Shown piece by piece: positions 33,528 to 43,966 of a DNA stretch of 64,000 nucleotides (its first letter is position 1; each line of letters begins with the position of its first letter). The DNA is from an uncultured Bacteroides sp. (GTDB lineage Bacteria > Bacteroidota > Bacteroidia > Bacteroidales > Bacteroidaceae): the NCBI RefSeq assembly GCF_963677945.1, contig NZ_OY782578.1, forward strand, positions 4,245,258 through 4,309,257, read 5' to 3'. The position numbers and the translations under genes were made by a program. The notes beneath the pieces were generated by a model. It saw only the letters and a program-made list of their open reading frames with translations, had not been told where the DNA came from and did not search any database.

Positions 33528-34634
33528 ATGAAGAAAGAAACGATTTGCTTTATAATCTGCCTATCTGTTCATATTGTGTTATATGCTCAAGATAAAGAGT
33601 TTTCAATAAAAGGAACAATATCAGGAATGAAAGATGGTATTAGTGTTTCTCTGCTTAACATTGAAGATACGTCTGCCCCAGTTCTAGCTGAAAGTGCCGT
33701 AATAAATGGTTCATTTATATTAAAAGGAAAGATATCCCGCCCAACCTTATGCTGTCTTACTACAAACAATCTCAAACTAATTCCCGATTTAGATAAGGAT
33801 GTAGACAAAATCCATTGGACATACACAGATCTATTTGTTACAAATACAGATTATATTTTTCAGGCTGCTCACTATGATAGCATTTCTGTAAGTAAACCTA
33901 TTGGCCAATATTTTAGGATCACAGGTAAAGGACCTCAAGATGATTTTAACGAATACAACTTAAAAGCCCTATCTATAGAATCACTCTCTGATAATATCCG
34001 TGAAGATTCACTTCGAAAAATTCAGCTCACTTTTATTAGTACTCACCCAAAATCTAGCATATCTATCATGCTTGCGAATAATTTATTGAAGGGAGGTTGC
34101 AGGATGACCAGAAGAGATGTTGATAAACTCAATAAAATGATTATAGACACTCCAAATGATCCGTTACGCTTAGCTGAATTTCGTAAAAACTGTGCGGCTG
34201 CCCGTATAACCGGAATCAATGAACCGGTTCTGAATTTGCCACTGTATGACATAAAGGGTAAGCCTTGTAATCTTACATCCATTATTCCAAAAGGAAAATA
34301 TGTGTTAGTAGATTTTTGGGCTTCATGGTGCGGAATATGTCGTGTTGCAATACCTGATATAAAAAAACTGTATCAAAAATACCCAAATAAATTTACTATA
34401 ATCAGTGTATCCGCCGATCAAAATCGGAATGCATGGATAAAAGCTATAAATGATGAAAAAATGTCATGGAAACAATATTTATTAACCCCTCATGGATTTA
34501 AAGAGCTATCAGAAAAATACTTAATAAAGGGAGTTCCCTTCTATATGATAGTAAATTCTCAAGGTAATGTAGCTTGTGCTCCACAAAACATAACAGAATT
34601 ACAGAATTTTTTTGAAGAAAATCGCAATTACTAA
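33528..34634 (+). CDS. DUF4369/thioredoxin-like (TlpA-type) periplasmic protein
   Basis: 368 residues. Signal peptide (ends VLYAQ, about residue 21). An N-terminal DUF4369-type beta domain (FSIKGTISGMKDGISVSLL, about 25-120) and a C-terminal TlpA/AhpC-type thioredoxin fold (about 235-368) with the active site WASWCGICR around residues 264-272. It should act in the envelope as a thiol-disulfide reductant or peroxidase-like protein. The second such gene follows after 18 bp. Both are convergent with the SusCD locus, from which they are separated by a terminator. Confidence 0.85.
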   Translation: MKKETICFIICLSVHIVLYAQDKEFSIKGTISGMKDGISVSLLNIEDTSAPVLAESAVINGSFILKGKISRPTLCCLTTNNLKLIPDLDKDVDKIHWTYTDLFVTNTDYIFQAAHYDSISVSKPIGQYFRITGKGPQDDFNEYNLKALSIESLSDNIREDSLRKIQLTFISTHPKSSISIMLANNLLKGGCRMTRRDVDKLNKMIIDTPNDPLRLAEFRKNCAAARITGINEPVLNLPLYDIKGKPCNLTSIIPKGKYVLVDFWASWCGICRVAIPDIKKLYQKYPNKFTIISVSADQNRNAWIKAINDEKMSWKQYLLTPHGFKELSEKYLIKGVPFYMIVNSQGNVACAPQNITELQNFFEENRNY

Positions 34635-34652
34635 TTTAATATTGTAAAACAA

Positions 34653-35810
34653 ATGAGAAAACTATTTTTATTATTACTCTCTGCAACTTTTGTTGCAAAC
34701 GCAACTGCGCAAGTTGGAAAAAGAAAAACGGCAACAGAAAACAAGAAAAAAGTTGCTGTAACAGAAAAAGGTTACACAATTTCGGGTAGTATTACAGGAG
34801 CTACAGAAGGAGATACTATATATCTGGCTGATATGAATTATTTTAGCTTTATCCCCACAGATTCAACTGTTGTAAAAAATGGGGCATTTTCTTTTAAAGG
34901 GCATCAAAAAAATCCAACTATAAAATTTATTCTTTGTATAAAAAACAAAGATTTAGCAGCATCAACTGATTTTATTCTTGAGAATACTGATATAAAAATA
35001 AATCTAGCAAGAGGAGAAACTAAAAGAAGAGATGTGGTTGGTGGACGTGATAATGACTTATGGAACAAATTTTCAGTATTGGAAAAAAACATTACTTCAA
35101 AAATGGAGCCTTATTGGAAAACATCGCAAGATTCCACTCTTTCAGACAGTGTTCGCACTGCTGCCAAGAATGAATTAGACAAAATAGAAAAAGAACAAAC
35201 AGCCTTTCATGCAAAATACATTCGTGAAAATTTACCTTCAGGAGTAAGCGATATCTTACTTGGATTTTATGCACAAAAATTTGATAAAAGTACTTTTGAA
35301 GAAATCTTAGCTGATATGAAGAGATTATGTCCAAAAGATCCGGTTTATCTGGAATATGCTCATCAGATAGAAATAGAACGTACTACAGCAATAGGTTGTC
35401 AATACACCGACATTGCGCTAAATGATCCAGACGGAAAGGCAATCAGAATATCCGATTTTATAAATAAAAACAAAGTTACATTGATTGATTTCTGGGCATC
35501 CTGGTGTGGTCCTTGTCGCGCAGAAATGCCGAATGTTGTAAAAGCCTATAGCTCCTACAAAAACAAAGGATTTGGCATAATTGGCATTTCTCTTGATAAC
35601 AATGGAGAATCCTGGAAAAAAGCTATAGAAACATTACAGATTTCATGGCCACAAATGTCAGATTTAAAAGGATGGAGCAGTAAAGGTGCAGCTGCATATA
35701 ATATAACATCAATACCGGCAACTATTTTAATTAATCAAAAAGGAGAAATTATAGCTAAAAATCTAAGAGGTGAAGACCTTGAGAAGAAACTTGCAGAGTT
35801 ACTTCAATAA
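34653..35810 (+). CDS. DUF4369/thioredoxin-like (TlpA-type) periplasmic protein
   Basis: 385 residues. Signal peptide (ends ATAQ, about residue 20), then a Lys-rich stretch, DUF4369-type domain (YTISGSITGATEGDTIYLAD) and thioredoxin-type domain with WASWCGPCR around residues 278-286, the canonical CGPC of TlpA proteins. It probably keeps exported proteins reduced. Paralogue of the gene at 33528-34634 and in the same transcription unit, which ends at the terminator at 35827-35867. Confidence 0.88.
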   Translation: MRKLFLLLLSATFVANATAQVGKRKTATENKKKVAVTEKGYTISGSITGATEGDTIYLADMNYFSFIPTDSTVVKNGAFSFKGHQKNPTIKFILCIKNKDLAASTDFILENTDIKINLARGETKRRDVVGGRDNDLWNKFSVLEKNITSKMEPYWKTSQDSTLSDSVRTAAKNELDKIEKEQTAFHAKYIRENLPSGVSDILLGFYAQKFDKSTFEEILADMKRLCPKDPVYLEYAHQIEIERTTAIGCQYTDIALNDPDGKAIRISDFINKNKVTLIDFWASWCGPCRAEMPNVVKAYSSYKNKGFGIIGISLDNNGESWKKAIETLQISWPQMSDLKGWSSKGAAAYNITSIPATILINQKGEIIAKNLRGEDLEKKLAELLQ

Positions 35811-35826
35811 TTTAATTATAATTTAT

Positions 35827-35867
35827 AAAAAAGCTCAGAAGCTGCAAGCAAACTTCTGAGCTTTTTT
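35827..35867. terminator. Bidirectional terminator between the thioredoxin pair and the SusCD locus
   Basis: AAAAAAGCTCAGAAG and its complement (15 bp, 11-nt loop) with T-runs on both sides; it separates convergent genes ending at 35810 and 35891. Confidence 0.92.
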
Positions 35868-35890
35868 TTGTATCGAATTGTCTCCAATTA

Positions 35891-37117
35891 TTAGGATAAT
35901 ATTACCTTTAAATATGAGGAGAACAACAACCGCACATCTTTTTTTGTTTTTAAGGACGTATATATTGCATTTATATTTCGCTTTACTTTCCCTTTAAAAA
36001 CAATCTTTTTCTGATAAATTACCCTAACAGGCTTATCAAAATTAATCATCCTGTCATTTAAGCCCAGAATAAGTTCATTGCAATAAGACTTCTCTATATA
36101 AAAATCATTTTGTTTGTGACTTACAATTATCAACCCTCCTTTAACTAATTTTTCTTTCGGAGCAGATAACCAATAAAGTGAGGAATTAAGATCTGTGCTA
36201 TCTTGCATCCACACAATCTTATTGGGAAATGGATTCCTTTTAAATTTAGCCATCCAATTTACAGCCGTTGTATCCAATCTGTCCATCCAATGACCTTTTT
36301 CCTCAACCAGGCGCAAATTCGTGATATATCCCTCAGGATCAGCTTTGTGCAAAGTATCTAACTCAAGCATTCTTTTTTTTGCATATATATTTCTATCATA
36401 TCCGTTATCTAAAGCACCAACCCAAAGAGCAAAAGGTAAGTTTCGGGTGCTCAGTAAAGATACATTTCCGGGATGACCAGCAAACATAGCTGCTGCTGCC
36501 CAACGGTCGGCCATTCGGGGAGCCATGCGGTAAATGCCATCACCTCCCGCTGAATAGCCAGTTATATAAACCTTATCTGGATTTACATGATATAAAATTA
36601 CTGCACTCTCAATTATATCCTGAAAAAAATCATCAACATAAGGCTTAAACCACATATTCCATGCATCTTCGGGAGCACGGGGAGCTAAATAAACACCTTC
36701 ATTAGGCTGATATAGTAAAATTTGGTTATCCCACTGTTGGTCATTAATTATAGACGGACAAGAACCACCTCCATGCAAAGAAATATATAGTGAACGACCA
36801 TCAATCGGTTCTTTACCGAAAATCAGAGCTCTAAATTTCATTGTTAGTGAATCACGAGTAAATTTACCTTGCTTCCAGCAATAAGCAAGACGAATACTAT
36901 CATTTGTAACCATATCTCTGTATAGTAAAGCAATAGCGCTATTCACTTCCTGTTTTGATAAACCGTCATTTATAAAAGATTGCTCATCAAATTTGCAACG
37001 TTGAGCTACAGGAACAACCAGCCATTCCTTTAATAAATGAGTTGGTGATCTTTTTGCAAAGATCACCAACTCAAAGCTATAGCTAAAAAGCAAAATCAGA
37101 ATTATTTTTTTTCTCAT
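35891..37117 (-). CDS. Exported alpha/beta hydrolase (prolyl-oligopeptidase/esterase type)
   Basis: 408 residues. Signal peptide (ends VIFA, residue 21). The hydrolase core shows LHGGGSCP (oxyanion region) and the nucleophile motif GYSAGGDG, with a likely catalytic Asp in GALDNGYD and His in EKGHWMD. Such enzymes hydrolyse esters or peptides in the periplasm. It is the last gene of the minus-strand SusCD locus, 12 bp after the FISUMP lipoprotein, so its substrate is probably what the SusCD pair imports. Confidence 0.8.
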   Translation of the reverse strand: MRKKIILILLFSYSFELVIFAKRSPTHLLKEWLVVPVAQRCKFDEQSFINDGLSKQEVNSAIALLYRDMVTNDSIRLAYCWKQGKFTRDSLTMKFRALIFGKEPIDGRSLYISLHGGGSCPSIINDQQWDNQILLYQPNEGVYLAPRAPEDAWNMWFKPYVDDFFQDIIESAVILYHVNPDKVYITGYSAGGDGIYRMAPRMADRWAAAAMFAGHPGNVSLLSTRNLPFALWVGALDNGYDRNIYAKKRMLELDTLHKADPEGYITNLRLVEEKGHWMDRLDTTAVNWMAKFKRNPFPNKIVWMQDSTDLNSSLYWLSAPKEKLVKGGLIIVSHKQNDFYIEKSYCNELILGLNDRMINFDKPVRVIYQKKIVFKGKVKRNINAIYTSLKTKKDVRLLFSSYLKVILS

Positions 37118-37129
37118 ATTACATACACT

Positions 37130-37777
37130 TTATTTCACATCTCTTACCAGACGAATACTGTAGTAACGATCTGTAGTTGTAGAGTAAAATCTCTCAACTT
37201 TATTATTAAAAGTGGAAATCCTTCGCACCCAAGCCACATTACCAATAGTTGGTATTGTTGTTGATGTCCAATATACTCCATATATATTGAGATTATAATT
37301 CCCAGTGCCACCTAAGTTCCATCCATACCCTGAAAGATCAAAGTGAAGTCCACTCCCTGTTAAATCCTGCTGTAATATAGTACCAATTCCAGCACCTCTC
37401 CAGTCTTCTTTATCAGCTTCTGCTTCACTCATGCCTAAAGTCTTTTCCAGTTTCTTAAAATCATCATCTGTAGGTAGTCTCCACCCTTCAGGAACAGCGT
37501 CTATTGCTGCTCCAAATTCATACAACATTTTATCACCAAATTCTGTAGTATAACTTTGGCTATCAGGATTTGTGTAATGCAAGTTTTCTGTAATCCAATC
37601 TAAACCATTATATCTAACCCAATGATAAGTTATGTTATCTCTGGCATCAACCCATGTGCCCGTTTTTTCAGGTTTTATACTGTCCATTGAAATATCAACT
37701 TCTTCATGTTTATCACATGACGTTAGTAATAAAACAAATATGAAACTAATTAATATATTGATTTTCATCTTTCGCAC
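37130..37777 (-). CDS. FISUMP-domain lipoprotein
   Basis: 215 residues, lipoprotein signal ending TSC (Cys20). The FISUMP-type domain shows DWITENLHY, PEGWRLPTDDDFKKLE, LSGYGWNLGG, VYWTSTTIP and SIRLVRDVK. This domain is common in Bacteroidetes surface lipoproteins that bind or process polymers. It sits between the alpha/beta hydrolase and the metallopeptidase-like gene. Confidence 0.85.
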   Translation of the reverse strand: MRKMKINILISFIFVLLLTSCDKHEEVDISMDSIKPEKTGTWVDARDNITYHWVRYNGLDWITENLHYTNPDSQSYTTEFGDKMLYEFGAAIDAVPEGWRLPTDDDFKKLEKTLGMSEAEADKEDWRGAGIGTILQQDLTGSGLHFDLSGYGWNLGGTGNYNLNIYGVYWTSTTIPTIGNVAWVRRISTFNNKVERFYSTTTDRYYSIRLVRDVK

Positions 37778-37787
37778 AGTTTATAAA

Positions 37788-38702
37788 TTAATAAATTTTT
37801 ATTCCACTTTTTTCCAAAATATTGACCAAGGCTTGCTTTTTATGGATACATATAGGATATTTCGCATATTTACTATCAAATTCTTCGCTTGTCAATGAAA
37901 AAATTTCATCAATATAAGCCGATAAATCAAATGACTTCTGGTTATATGGACGATAAAATAAATCATATAATGACAATGGATATGAAGCCAGAAAACCTAT
38001 AGATTTAGGGTCTCCCTTGGATTCACTATACATATACCAGATACTTATACTGTAATATTTATTGCTATAATCATAAAATGATTTCAAATCCTCATCACCC
38101 ATATTAGTTATTTGGCGAGATATTATTTCTTTTAGTATACTACGTTTATACGCATACCTCTCCTGATCATTCATATTCTCTATTCCATGGATAGCAATAG
38201 CAGTAGATTGCAATCCTGTATATATAATCTTTGAGGCCGGATCTTTATAAGTATTACTAATTATATCATGTTCTCTTTCAATTAAAGAATCCAAAAGAAG
38301 AACAGAAAAAGGACGTATTTTTGAGGGAATATTTAGAAATAATTCATTTTGAATAAAGTTAGTAGCCGCCTTTTTCTGCTTTATTGAGGTGAATTTCACA
38401 AACCTGAATACATTTTTTGTAGAAGAAGAAATCGAGTAATTCAAGTCAATCGTTTCGTAAGTATCAACATACTTTTGTTGCAGATCTGAATAGGATTTCT
38501 TTTGAGCTAAAGTGTCATTAAACACCAGATATGTTCCGGTATTTTTATAAAATTCCTTACGTATTTGCAATTCTTCCGCAGAATTAGCCAGGTCACTGGC
38601 AAAATACTCCTCATTAGCAACCGGAACAATAAGTTCTTTATCTTCATCATTATTGCATGAAGATAAAAACAGGAATAGAATAAGTAATATACTGTATTTC
38701 AT
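37788..38702 (-). CDS. SusCD-associated metallopeptidase-like lipoprotein lacking HExxH
   Basis: 304 residues, lipoprotein signal ending SSC (Cys16). The N-terminal pattern (IRKEFYKNTGTYLVFNDTL) resembles the substrate-import-associated zinc metallohydrolase lipoproteins (peptidase Mx1 type) that travel with SusCD pairs. The HExxH zinc site expected in that family is not found; RSILKEIISRQI lies at the place where it would be. It may be a non-catalytic binding member. Family call by pattern. Confidence 0.55.
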   Translation of the reverse strand: MKYSILLILFLFLSSCNNDEDKELIVPVANEEYFASDLANSAEELQIRKEFYKNTGTYLVFNDTLAQKKSYSDLQQKYVDTYETIDLNYSISSSTKNVFRFVKFTSIKQKKAATNFIQNELFLNIPSKIRPFSVLLLDSLIEREHDIISNTYKDPASKIIYTGLQSTAIAIHGIENMNDQERYAYKRSILKEIISRQITNMGDEDLKSFYDYSNKYYSISIWYMYSESKGDPKSIGFLASYPLSLYDLFYRPYNQKSFDLSAYIDEIFSLTSEEFDSKYAKYPICIHKKQALVNILEKSGIKIY

Positions 38703-38719
38703 AATCTGAATCTTTTTGA

Positions 38720-40249
38720 TTAATAAGTCAAATCTACAATTTTGTATGAACGTGCATTACGCTGATTATCTATCATACCTTCATTATATATTATTTCACT
38801 CTTTGGTATTGATAGAACCCATGCCGGATCATCAGGAGTGAGTGTATAACGACGAGTGGGGTTAGCAAAATAAGACCATCCCTGACTACTCCATGAAGTG
38901 TAATCATGCTCTATTATTACTTTATAAGGATATAAATCATTCACTTTATACCGTCTCAGATCAAACCATCTATGACCTTCCAGACATAATTCACGACAAC
39001 GTTCATCACGCACATATTGAACTAACTCAGCACCGGTAATTCCTTTTAAGAGTGTAAACTTATCAGTACGAATTCTGTTCTGAAGAAGAATATTTAATGC
39101 ATTTAAAGCAAGTTCATCTTTCCCTGTGATTGCTGCAGCTTCAGCTAAATTAAGATATGCCTCACTTACCCGGAGTACAAAATGATCCGATATATCATAG
39201 TAATCATACAAACCCTGCTCCAATGGAGTTTGCTTCACATCAAGAATGCGCCCTAAAGTATCTTTTACAAAATAAGTAGTTCTAAGGTCATTGCTATTAT
39301 ACTTATGATATAAATCCGGAGATACACTAAAACCACCTGTATATGTACCTAAGTTAGCCGGTAACTGGCTTGTACCTGTAGAAAAAAGAAGTTCAGAATT
39401 ATCTGCACTTAGAAATTGAGTGCCTGCAAAAGTATTTAAGTTCACAAGTGTAGGTTTTTTATCAATAACCAATTGCGCATATTTTAAAGCATTTGCATAA
39501 TCTTGTTTATACAGATACACTCTGCTTAACATAAGACAGGCAGAAGGATAATCAGCTCTGTGCCATGATTTGTGTGGCACATCTTTTAAATAATTTACAG
39601 AATTAAGCAAATCCTGAATTATCTGATCATAAACGTCCTTAACAGTATTGCGGGAGAAATATTTATCTTCTATTGATTCTGTCAGCTTTATGGGAACTCC
39701 AGGATCAGTATCTGCCGTTTTTGTTGAGTATGGCAGCCCATATAGATTTACTAGTGTAAAGTAATATGATCCTCTCAAAAAATATGCTTCACCTTTTATT
39801 CGCTTTACATTTATGCTATCATTTGTTGTTGCTACTGACTGTTTATCAATCAGACTTAATATCATATTACTTGCACCAATATATGAATACAAGTTATTCC
39901 AATCCTGCGATTCCGGCCATTGACTGTCACCGTTAGGATCTTTACTAACTTCACGTTGCCAGGTATAATATCCAAAAAGAAATTCAGGAATTCTGGTAAA
40001 TGAGTATTCGCCTGTTCCATTTTGAATTAATTCATCATCCATAAAATGAATATATGGATAATAACTTTGTGTATTTGAAGACTGATAGTCTTGTGTTATA
40101 TAATGCTTCATATACGCATTACCTATTAACAACTCATCCAGATCATTATACGAAGTCACATATGCCTGATCCTGGGAATACTCAGTAAGAAAATCATTGC
40201 ATGAAGAGAACAAAATGCAAATTAATCCCAATAAATATTTATATTTCAT
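38720..40249 (-). CDS. SusD/RagB-family outer-membrane lipoprotein
   Basis: 509 residues. Lipoprotein signal ends FSSC (Cys17). The SusD fold shows an N-terminal SYNDLDELLIGNAY, TPR-like helices (KGEAYFLRGSYYFTLVNLYG) and the C-terminal VRDERCRELCLEGHRWFDLR typical of RagB/SusD. It forms the lid on the SusC channel and binds the ligand. It ends 18 bp before the metallopeptidase-like gene and starts 5 bp after SusC. The ligand is not evident. Confidence 0.92.
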   Translation of the reverse strand: MKYKYLLGLICILFSSCNDFLTEYSQDQAYVTSYNDLDELLIGNAYMKHYITQDYQSSNTQSYYPYIHFMDDELIQNGTGEYSFTRIPEFLFGYYTWQREVSKDPNGDSQWPESQDWNNLYSYIGASNMILSLIDKQSVATTNDSINVKRIKGEAYFLRGSYYFTLVNLYGLPYSTKTADTDPGVPIKLTESIEDKYFSRNTVKDVYDQIIQDLLNSVNYLKDVPHKSWHRADYPSACLMLSRVYLYKQDYANALKYAQLVIDKKPTLVNLNTFAGTQFLSADNSELLFSTGTSQLPANLGTYTGGFSVSPDLYHKYNSNDLRTTYFVKDTLGRILDVKQTPLEQGLYDYYDISDHFVLRVSEAYLNLAEAAAITGKDELALNALNILLQNRIRTDKFTLLKGITGAELVQYVRDERCRELCLEGHRWFDLRRYKVNDLYPYKVIIEHDYTSWSSQGWSYFANPTRRYTLTPDDPAWVLSIPKSEIIYNEGMIDNQRNARSYKIVDLTY

Positions 40250-40254
40250 CTTAT

Positions 40255-43200
40255 CTAAAATTGAATGTTAACACCTAAAGAATAGCTTGGGCGATTTGAT
40301 AATTGAATTGAAGCAAAGCCTGTTTGTTGTGGAGTCTGTCCTTTAAGTTTGCTTGAACATAGAGTAAATAAATTACTCCCTGATACAGATAATTCGCATC
40401 TGGATAAATTTATTTTTCGGATCAACTTTTCAGGAAACAAATATGAGAGACTAAGATTATTACATTTCAGATAGTCGGCACTTACTACACGTATATCACT
40501 ATAATTATACATATCATATTTATAATATGCAATTTCAGGAACCTTCCCATTTGTAAAACCAGACCAATGCATTGAAGACATAAATTCATTACTTGCAGCT
40601 GGTATATTAGTATATTTCTCATCACCAGGATATTGCCATCTTTTTAGAAGATCTTTGCTTATGTTATACTCTGGCAAAAATGTACTTGTTCCATTAAATA
40701 AACGGAATAAACGAATTTTAGCCCCTAAGCTATAATAGAAATTACCACTTAAACGAATATTTTTATATCTGAGATTTGTATTCAGACTACCTGTAATTTT
40801 CGGTTCGCGACGTCCTGAAGGAGTTAAAACTGATGTAAAAACTTCATATTTAGTTTTTGAGAACAAGCGTTCCGGATAATCTGTATAATCATCAAATACA
40901 GCTTCACCATTAGTTGGGCTTAATCCTAAAAATTTATAAGAATAAAATGTACTCACAGGCTGTCCTTTAACAACAGCAGTACCTGATAAAAAATTATCCA
41001 GAGAATATTGATCTCCAGACGGAGTGGTTTCTACTTTATTAAAATATTTAGATATAGATGTAGACAAATTCCATCTCCAGTTTTTATTTTGAACAGGAAC
41101 AACTGATAAAGTTACATCATAACCTTTATTTATAATTTTGCCACCATTAACCGTATATGACGAAAGACCATTAACCCCGGAAATCTGCTTACTCATAAAA
41201 GCATCCTTTGTATATTTATAATAAAATTCAGTATTAAGTCCAATGCGTCCTTTAAACATTGATATATCCAATCCTGTATTTATGCTTTGAGTACGCTCCC
41301 ATTTCAAATCCGGATTAGGATATGTTGATATAACAGAATACATTTCATTATAATAAGTATCTATTGGTTTCTTTTTTATAATTGTCACAGGAGATTGTCC
41401 ATCGAGCATATTTCCTTGATATCCATAAGAGAATTTACACAAAAAAACATCAAATATATCAGTGTGTTTTTTTAAGTGATCTGCAAAATTATATGATGTT
41501 GAAGCTGACCATACAGGTAACATTTTATCATTACTAAGATTTCCAAATTTGTTTGATCCGTCATATCGGGCATTCCAATTTAAGTTCAAACGGTTCATAT
41601 AGCTATATGAAATGCTGAAATACCCGGATATTAAATTACTGATATTATCTGTTATAGAAGGTTTCTGAGCTACCAGCCACTTATCATAATTTGTGTATAT
41701 TCCTGTTGGATATGTTGCAAATTGCAATCCTCTATCCGGAAAGTATCCCCGATCTGTATTTGAGGTGGTATTATAATGTGAGGAACTTCCCTCAAGCCCC
41801 ATAGTGATACTAATATTATGTTGCAAATTCCCCCCAAAATCTTTATTAAAATCAGCTTGAAAACGTCCCATATAATTTCTATTCTGAGAATTAGTCTGAG
41901 TTAATTCACCACCAGCCGGGCATTCTGAATCACTTCCCGGTTCAACACCATAATTGCTTTTTCTTTTAGTAGCAATATAATAACTTTTCTCTCCCCATTC
42001 TGAATCAATATTCGTATTGGATAAAGAATAAGAGATAATACTGCTAAGACGTAAAAAATTCAATGGATTATAATTCAAGTTAGCTTGAAAAGAGAAAGCA
42101 GAGCCTTTTTGGTTATAACTACTGTTATTAAGTTCATTCAATACATTATAATTATACGTGTAGCTACCACTATGTTTTTGATAATAATAATAGTCATTAT
42201 CTTCGTATGCAGGTATCGCTCTACTTGTGTTATATGCATAATTTATTGGATCAATAGAACTTTGATAGTAGTTTCTTTCACTGGAATTTCCATTTACTTT
42301 AAATGATATATTTGATTTATCACTCAATTTTACATCCACATTTATTGCCATAGAATAGCGATTATTCTTATTCCATTTTACAACATCTTTATCACTTGTT
42401 AAGCCTAACGACGCATAATACCTTGCTTTATCAGAGCCTCCGGATACACTTAGTGTGTGTTGTGCTGAGAATGAATCTTCTGTTAAAAGATCAAACCAAT
42501 CTGTGTTTGCTGTTTCAAATTTATGAACCTGATTCGAAAATTCAGAATAACTAATTTGCTTTGAGTAATATTGATTAAGAGCACCTTCGTATCCTACATA
42601 ATTTATTGAAGAAGGAAAAACATAATGATTCTGTGCTAAGTATCTGGAAAAATCAACACGTTCATGTGAATTCATCAGGTTAATACTTCTGTCAGAATAC
42701 CTGGGTCGGATACGCAAAGTGGTATATTCGTTATAGGTAAAAACAGGCTTACCAACAGAACCTTTTTTAGTTGTGACAACAATAACCCCATTAGCAGCTT
42801 TTGCTCCATACAGAGCCGTTGAGGAAGCATCTTTAAGTATATCAATACGTTCAATATCCTGAGGATTAATACCCGCTATAGCATTCCCTATATTGTTAAT
42901 ATAGTCAGGATCATTCAGTTGTTCAGGATCAATAGAGACAGGATCCTGAAGAGGAACTCCATCAAGCACCCATAAAGGTTCCCGGTTTCCAATCAAAGTT
43001 GATGTGCCGCGAATACGGATTTTAGGAACAACACCTATTTCACCGGAATTTGTTATAGAAACCAGATCAGGAACCTGACCTTCGAGCATTTGATCTATGG
43101 AAGTTGCACTTGGAATGATTATATCTTCAGCTTTTAATGAAGTTACAGAACTGGTAAGTTTCTTCTTACTAAATGTCTGATAACCTGTAACAACAACCTC

Positions 43201-43842
43201 GTCTATTACCTTTGAGTCTTCTTGCAATATAACAGTATTCAGTTGAGAACCTGAAAATGAAGCTTTTACTCTAACTTTTTCTGACTTCATTCCTACAAAT
43301 GAATAGAACAATGTAACATTTGAATTTTCAGGTATCTGTATCACATATCTACCGTTTTCATCGGTTAATGACTTATGAGAAATCCCTGCAACCAGAACAT
43401 TAACTCCCGGCAAAGGCGATTTGTTTACATCCAGTACCTGTCCACTTACAGTCTTTAGCTTATTAGTATTACGTAATTTTTCTGTGATAATAATTACTTT
43501 TTTTTGAGCTTGCAAACTATAGACAAGAGGTTTATCCACAAAAAGAGCATCTAAAATATCATTTATATTTTTTCTTACAAAAGAGCCTTTCACTCTATAT
43601 GACTCAACATCTTCATAATTAAAGATAAGCCTATATTCGGAAGCTTTTTCCAACCTCTTTAGCGCTGTAGATAGCATCTCATTTTCAAAGTTCAGAGAGA
43701 TTAATTTTGAAGATTCCTGATGATTCTCAGAAGAAATTTTTAATTGAAAAGTTAGTAAAAAAAGCATCATAAAAAATGTTTTTTTTAGATAATTCACTTT
43801 CTTTACTTTCCTGATAGAGAAAGAATTCCATTTTTTTTCCAT
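40255..43842 (-). CDS. SusC/RagA-family TonB-dependent transporter with STN domain
   Basis: 1195 residues. A signal segment (KTFFMMLFLLTFQLKI) is followed by an STN domain (about 45-115), a CarboxypepD_reg domain (about 130-215; SGQVLDVNKSPLPGVNVLVAG), the plug (VTGYQTFSKKKLTSSVTSLK to NGVIVVTTKKG) and a long barrel ending SLGVNIQF. The STN domain marks SusC proteins that signal to a FecR anti-sigma factor, encoded just upstream, so uptake of substrate switches on the ECF sigma factor. The locus has no glycoside hydrolase, so the substrate may be a peptide or glycopeptide rather than a plain glycan. Confidence 0.94.
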   Translation of the reverse strand: MEKKWNSFSIRKVKKVNYLKKTFFMMLFLLTFQLKISSENHQESSKLISLNFENEMLSTALKRLEKASEYRLIFNYEDVESYRVKGSFVRKNINDILDALFVDKPLVYSLQAQKKVIIITEKLRNTNKLKTVSGQVLDVNKSPLPGVNVLVAGISHKSLTDENGRYVIQIPENSNVTLFYSFVGMKSEKVRVKASFSGSQLNTVILQEDSKVIDEVVVTGYQTFSKKKLTSSVTSLKAEDIIIPSATSIDQMLEGQVPDLVSITNSGEIGVVPKIRIRGTSTLIGNREPLWVLDGVPLQDPVSIDPEQLNDPDYINNIGNAIAGINPQDIERIDILKDASSTALYGAKAANGVIVVTTKKGSVGKPVFTYNEYTTLRIRPRYSDRSINLMNSHERVDFSRYLAQNHYVFPSSINYVGYEGALNQYYSKQISYSEFSNQVHKFETANTDWFDLLTEDSFSAQHTLSVSGGSDKARYYASLGLTSDKDVVKWNKNNRYSMAINVDVKLSDKSNISFKVNGNSSERNYYQSSIDPINYAYNTSRAIPAYEDNDYYYYQKHSGSYTYNYNVLNELNNSSYNQKGSAFSFQANLNYNPLNFLRLSSIISYSLSNTNIDSEWGEKSYYIATKRKSNYGVEPGSDSECPAGGELTQTNSQNRNYMGRFQADFNKDFGGNLQHNISITMGLEGSSSHYNTTSNTDRGYFPDRGLQFATYPTGIYTNYDKWLVAQKPSITDNISNLISGYFSISYSYMNRLNLNWNARYDGSNKFGNLSNDKMLPVWSASTSYNFADHLKKHTDIFDVFLCKFSYGYQGNMLDGQSPVTIIKKKPIDTYYNEMYSVISTYPNPDLKWERTQSINTGLDISMFKGRIGLNTEFYYKYTKDAFMSKQISGVNGLSSYTVNGGKIINKGYDVTLSVVPVQNKNWRWNLSTSISKYFNKVETTPSGDQYSLDNFLSGTAVVKGQPVSTFYSYKFLGLSPTNGEAVFDDYTDYPERLFSKTKYEVFTSVLTPSGRREPKITGSLNTNLRYKNIRLSGNFYYSLGAKIRLFRLFNGTSTFLPEYNISKDLLKRWQYPGDEKYTNIPAASNEFMSSMHWSGFTNGKVPEIAYYKYDMYNYSDIRVVSADYLKCNNLSLSYLFPEKLIRKINLSRCELSVSGSNLFTLCSSKLKGQTPQQTGFASIQLSNRPSYSLGVNIQF

Positions 43843-43918
43843 AAATTTGTGCGTTAAAGTTATTCACTTTTATCCGTTTACAGATTTTACAGAATCTGAA
43901 AACGCATTTTATTTTATT

Positions 43919-43948
43919 AAAAAGGATTGGTTGCAGCCAATCCTTTTT
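43919..43948 (-). terminator. Terminator or attenuator between fecR and susC
   Basis: AAAAAGGATTGG and CCAATCCTTTTT around a 6-nt loop, in the 125-bp gap between the anti-sigma gene and the SusC gene, with Ts on both sides. On the minus strand it lets the regulatory genes and the transporter be expressed separately. Confidence 0.88.
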
Positions 43949-43966
43949 ATCCTTTATAGTAAGGTT

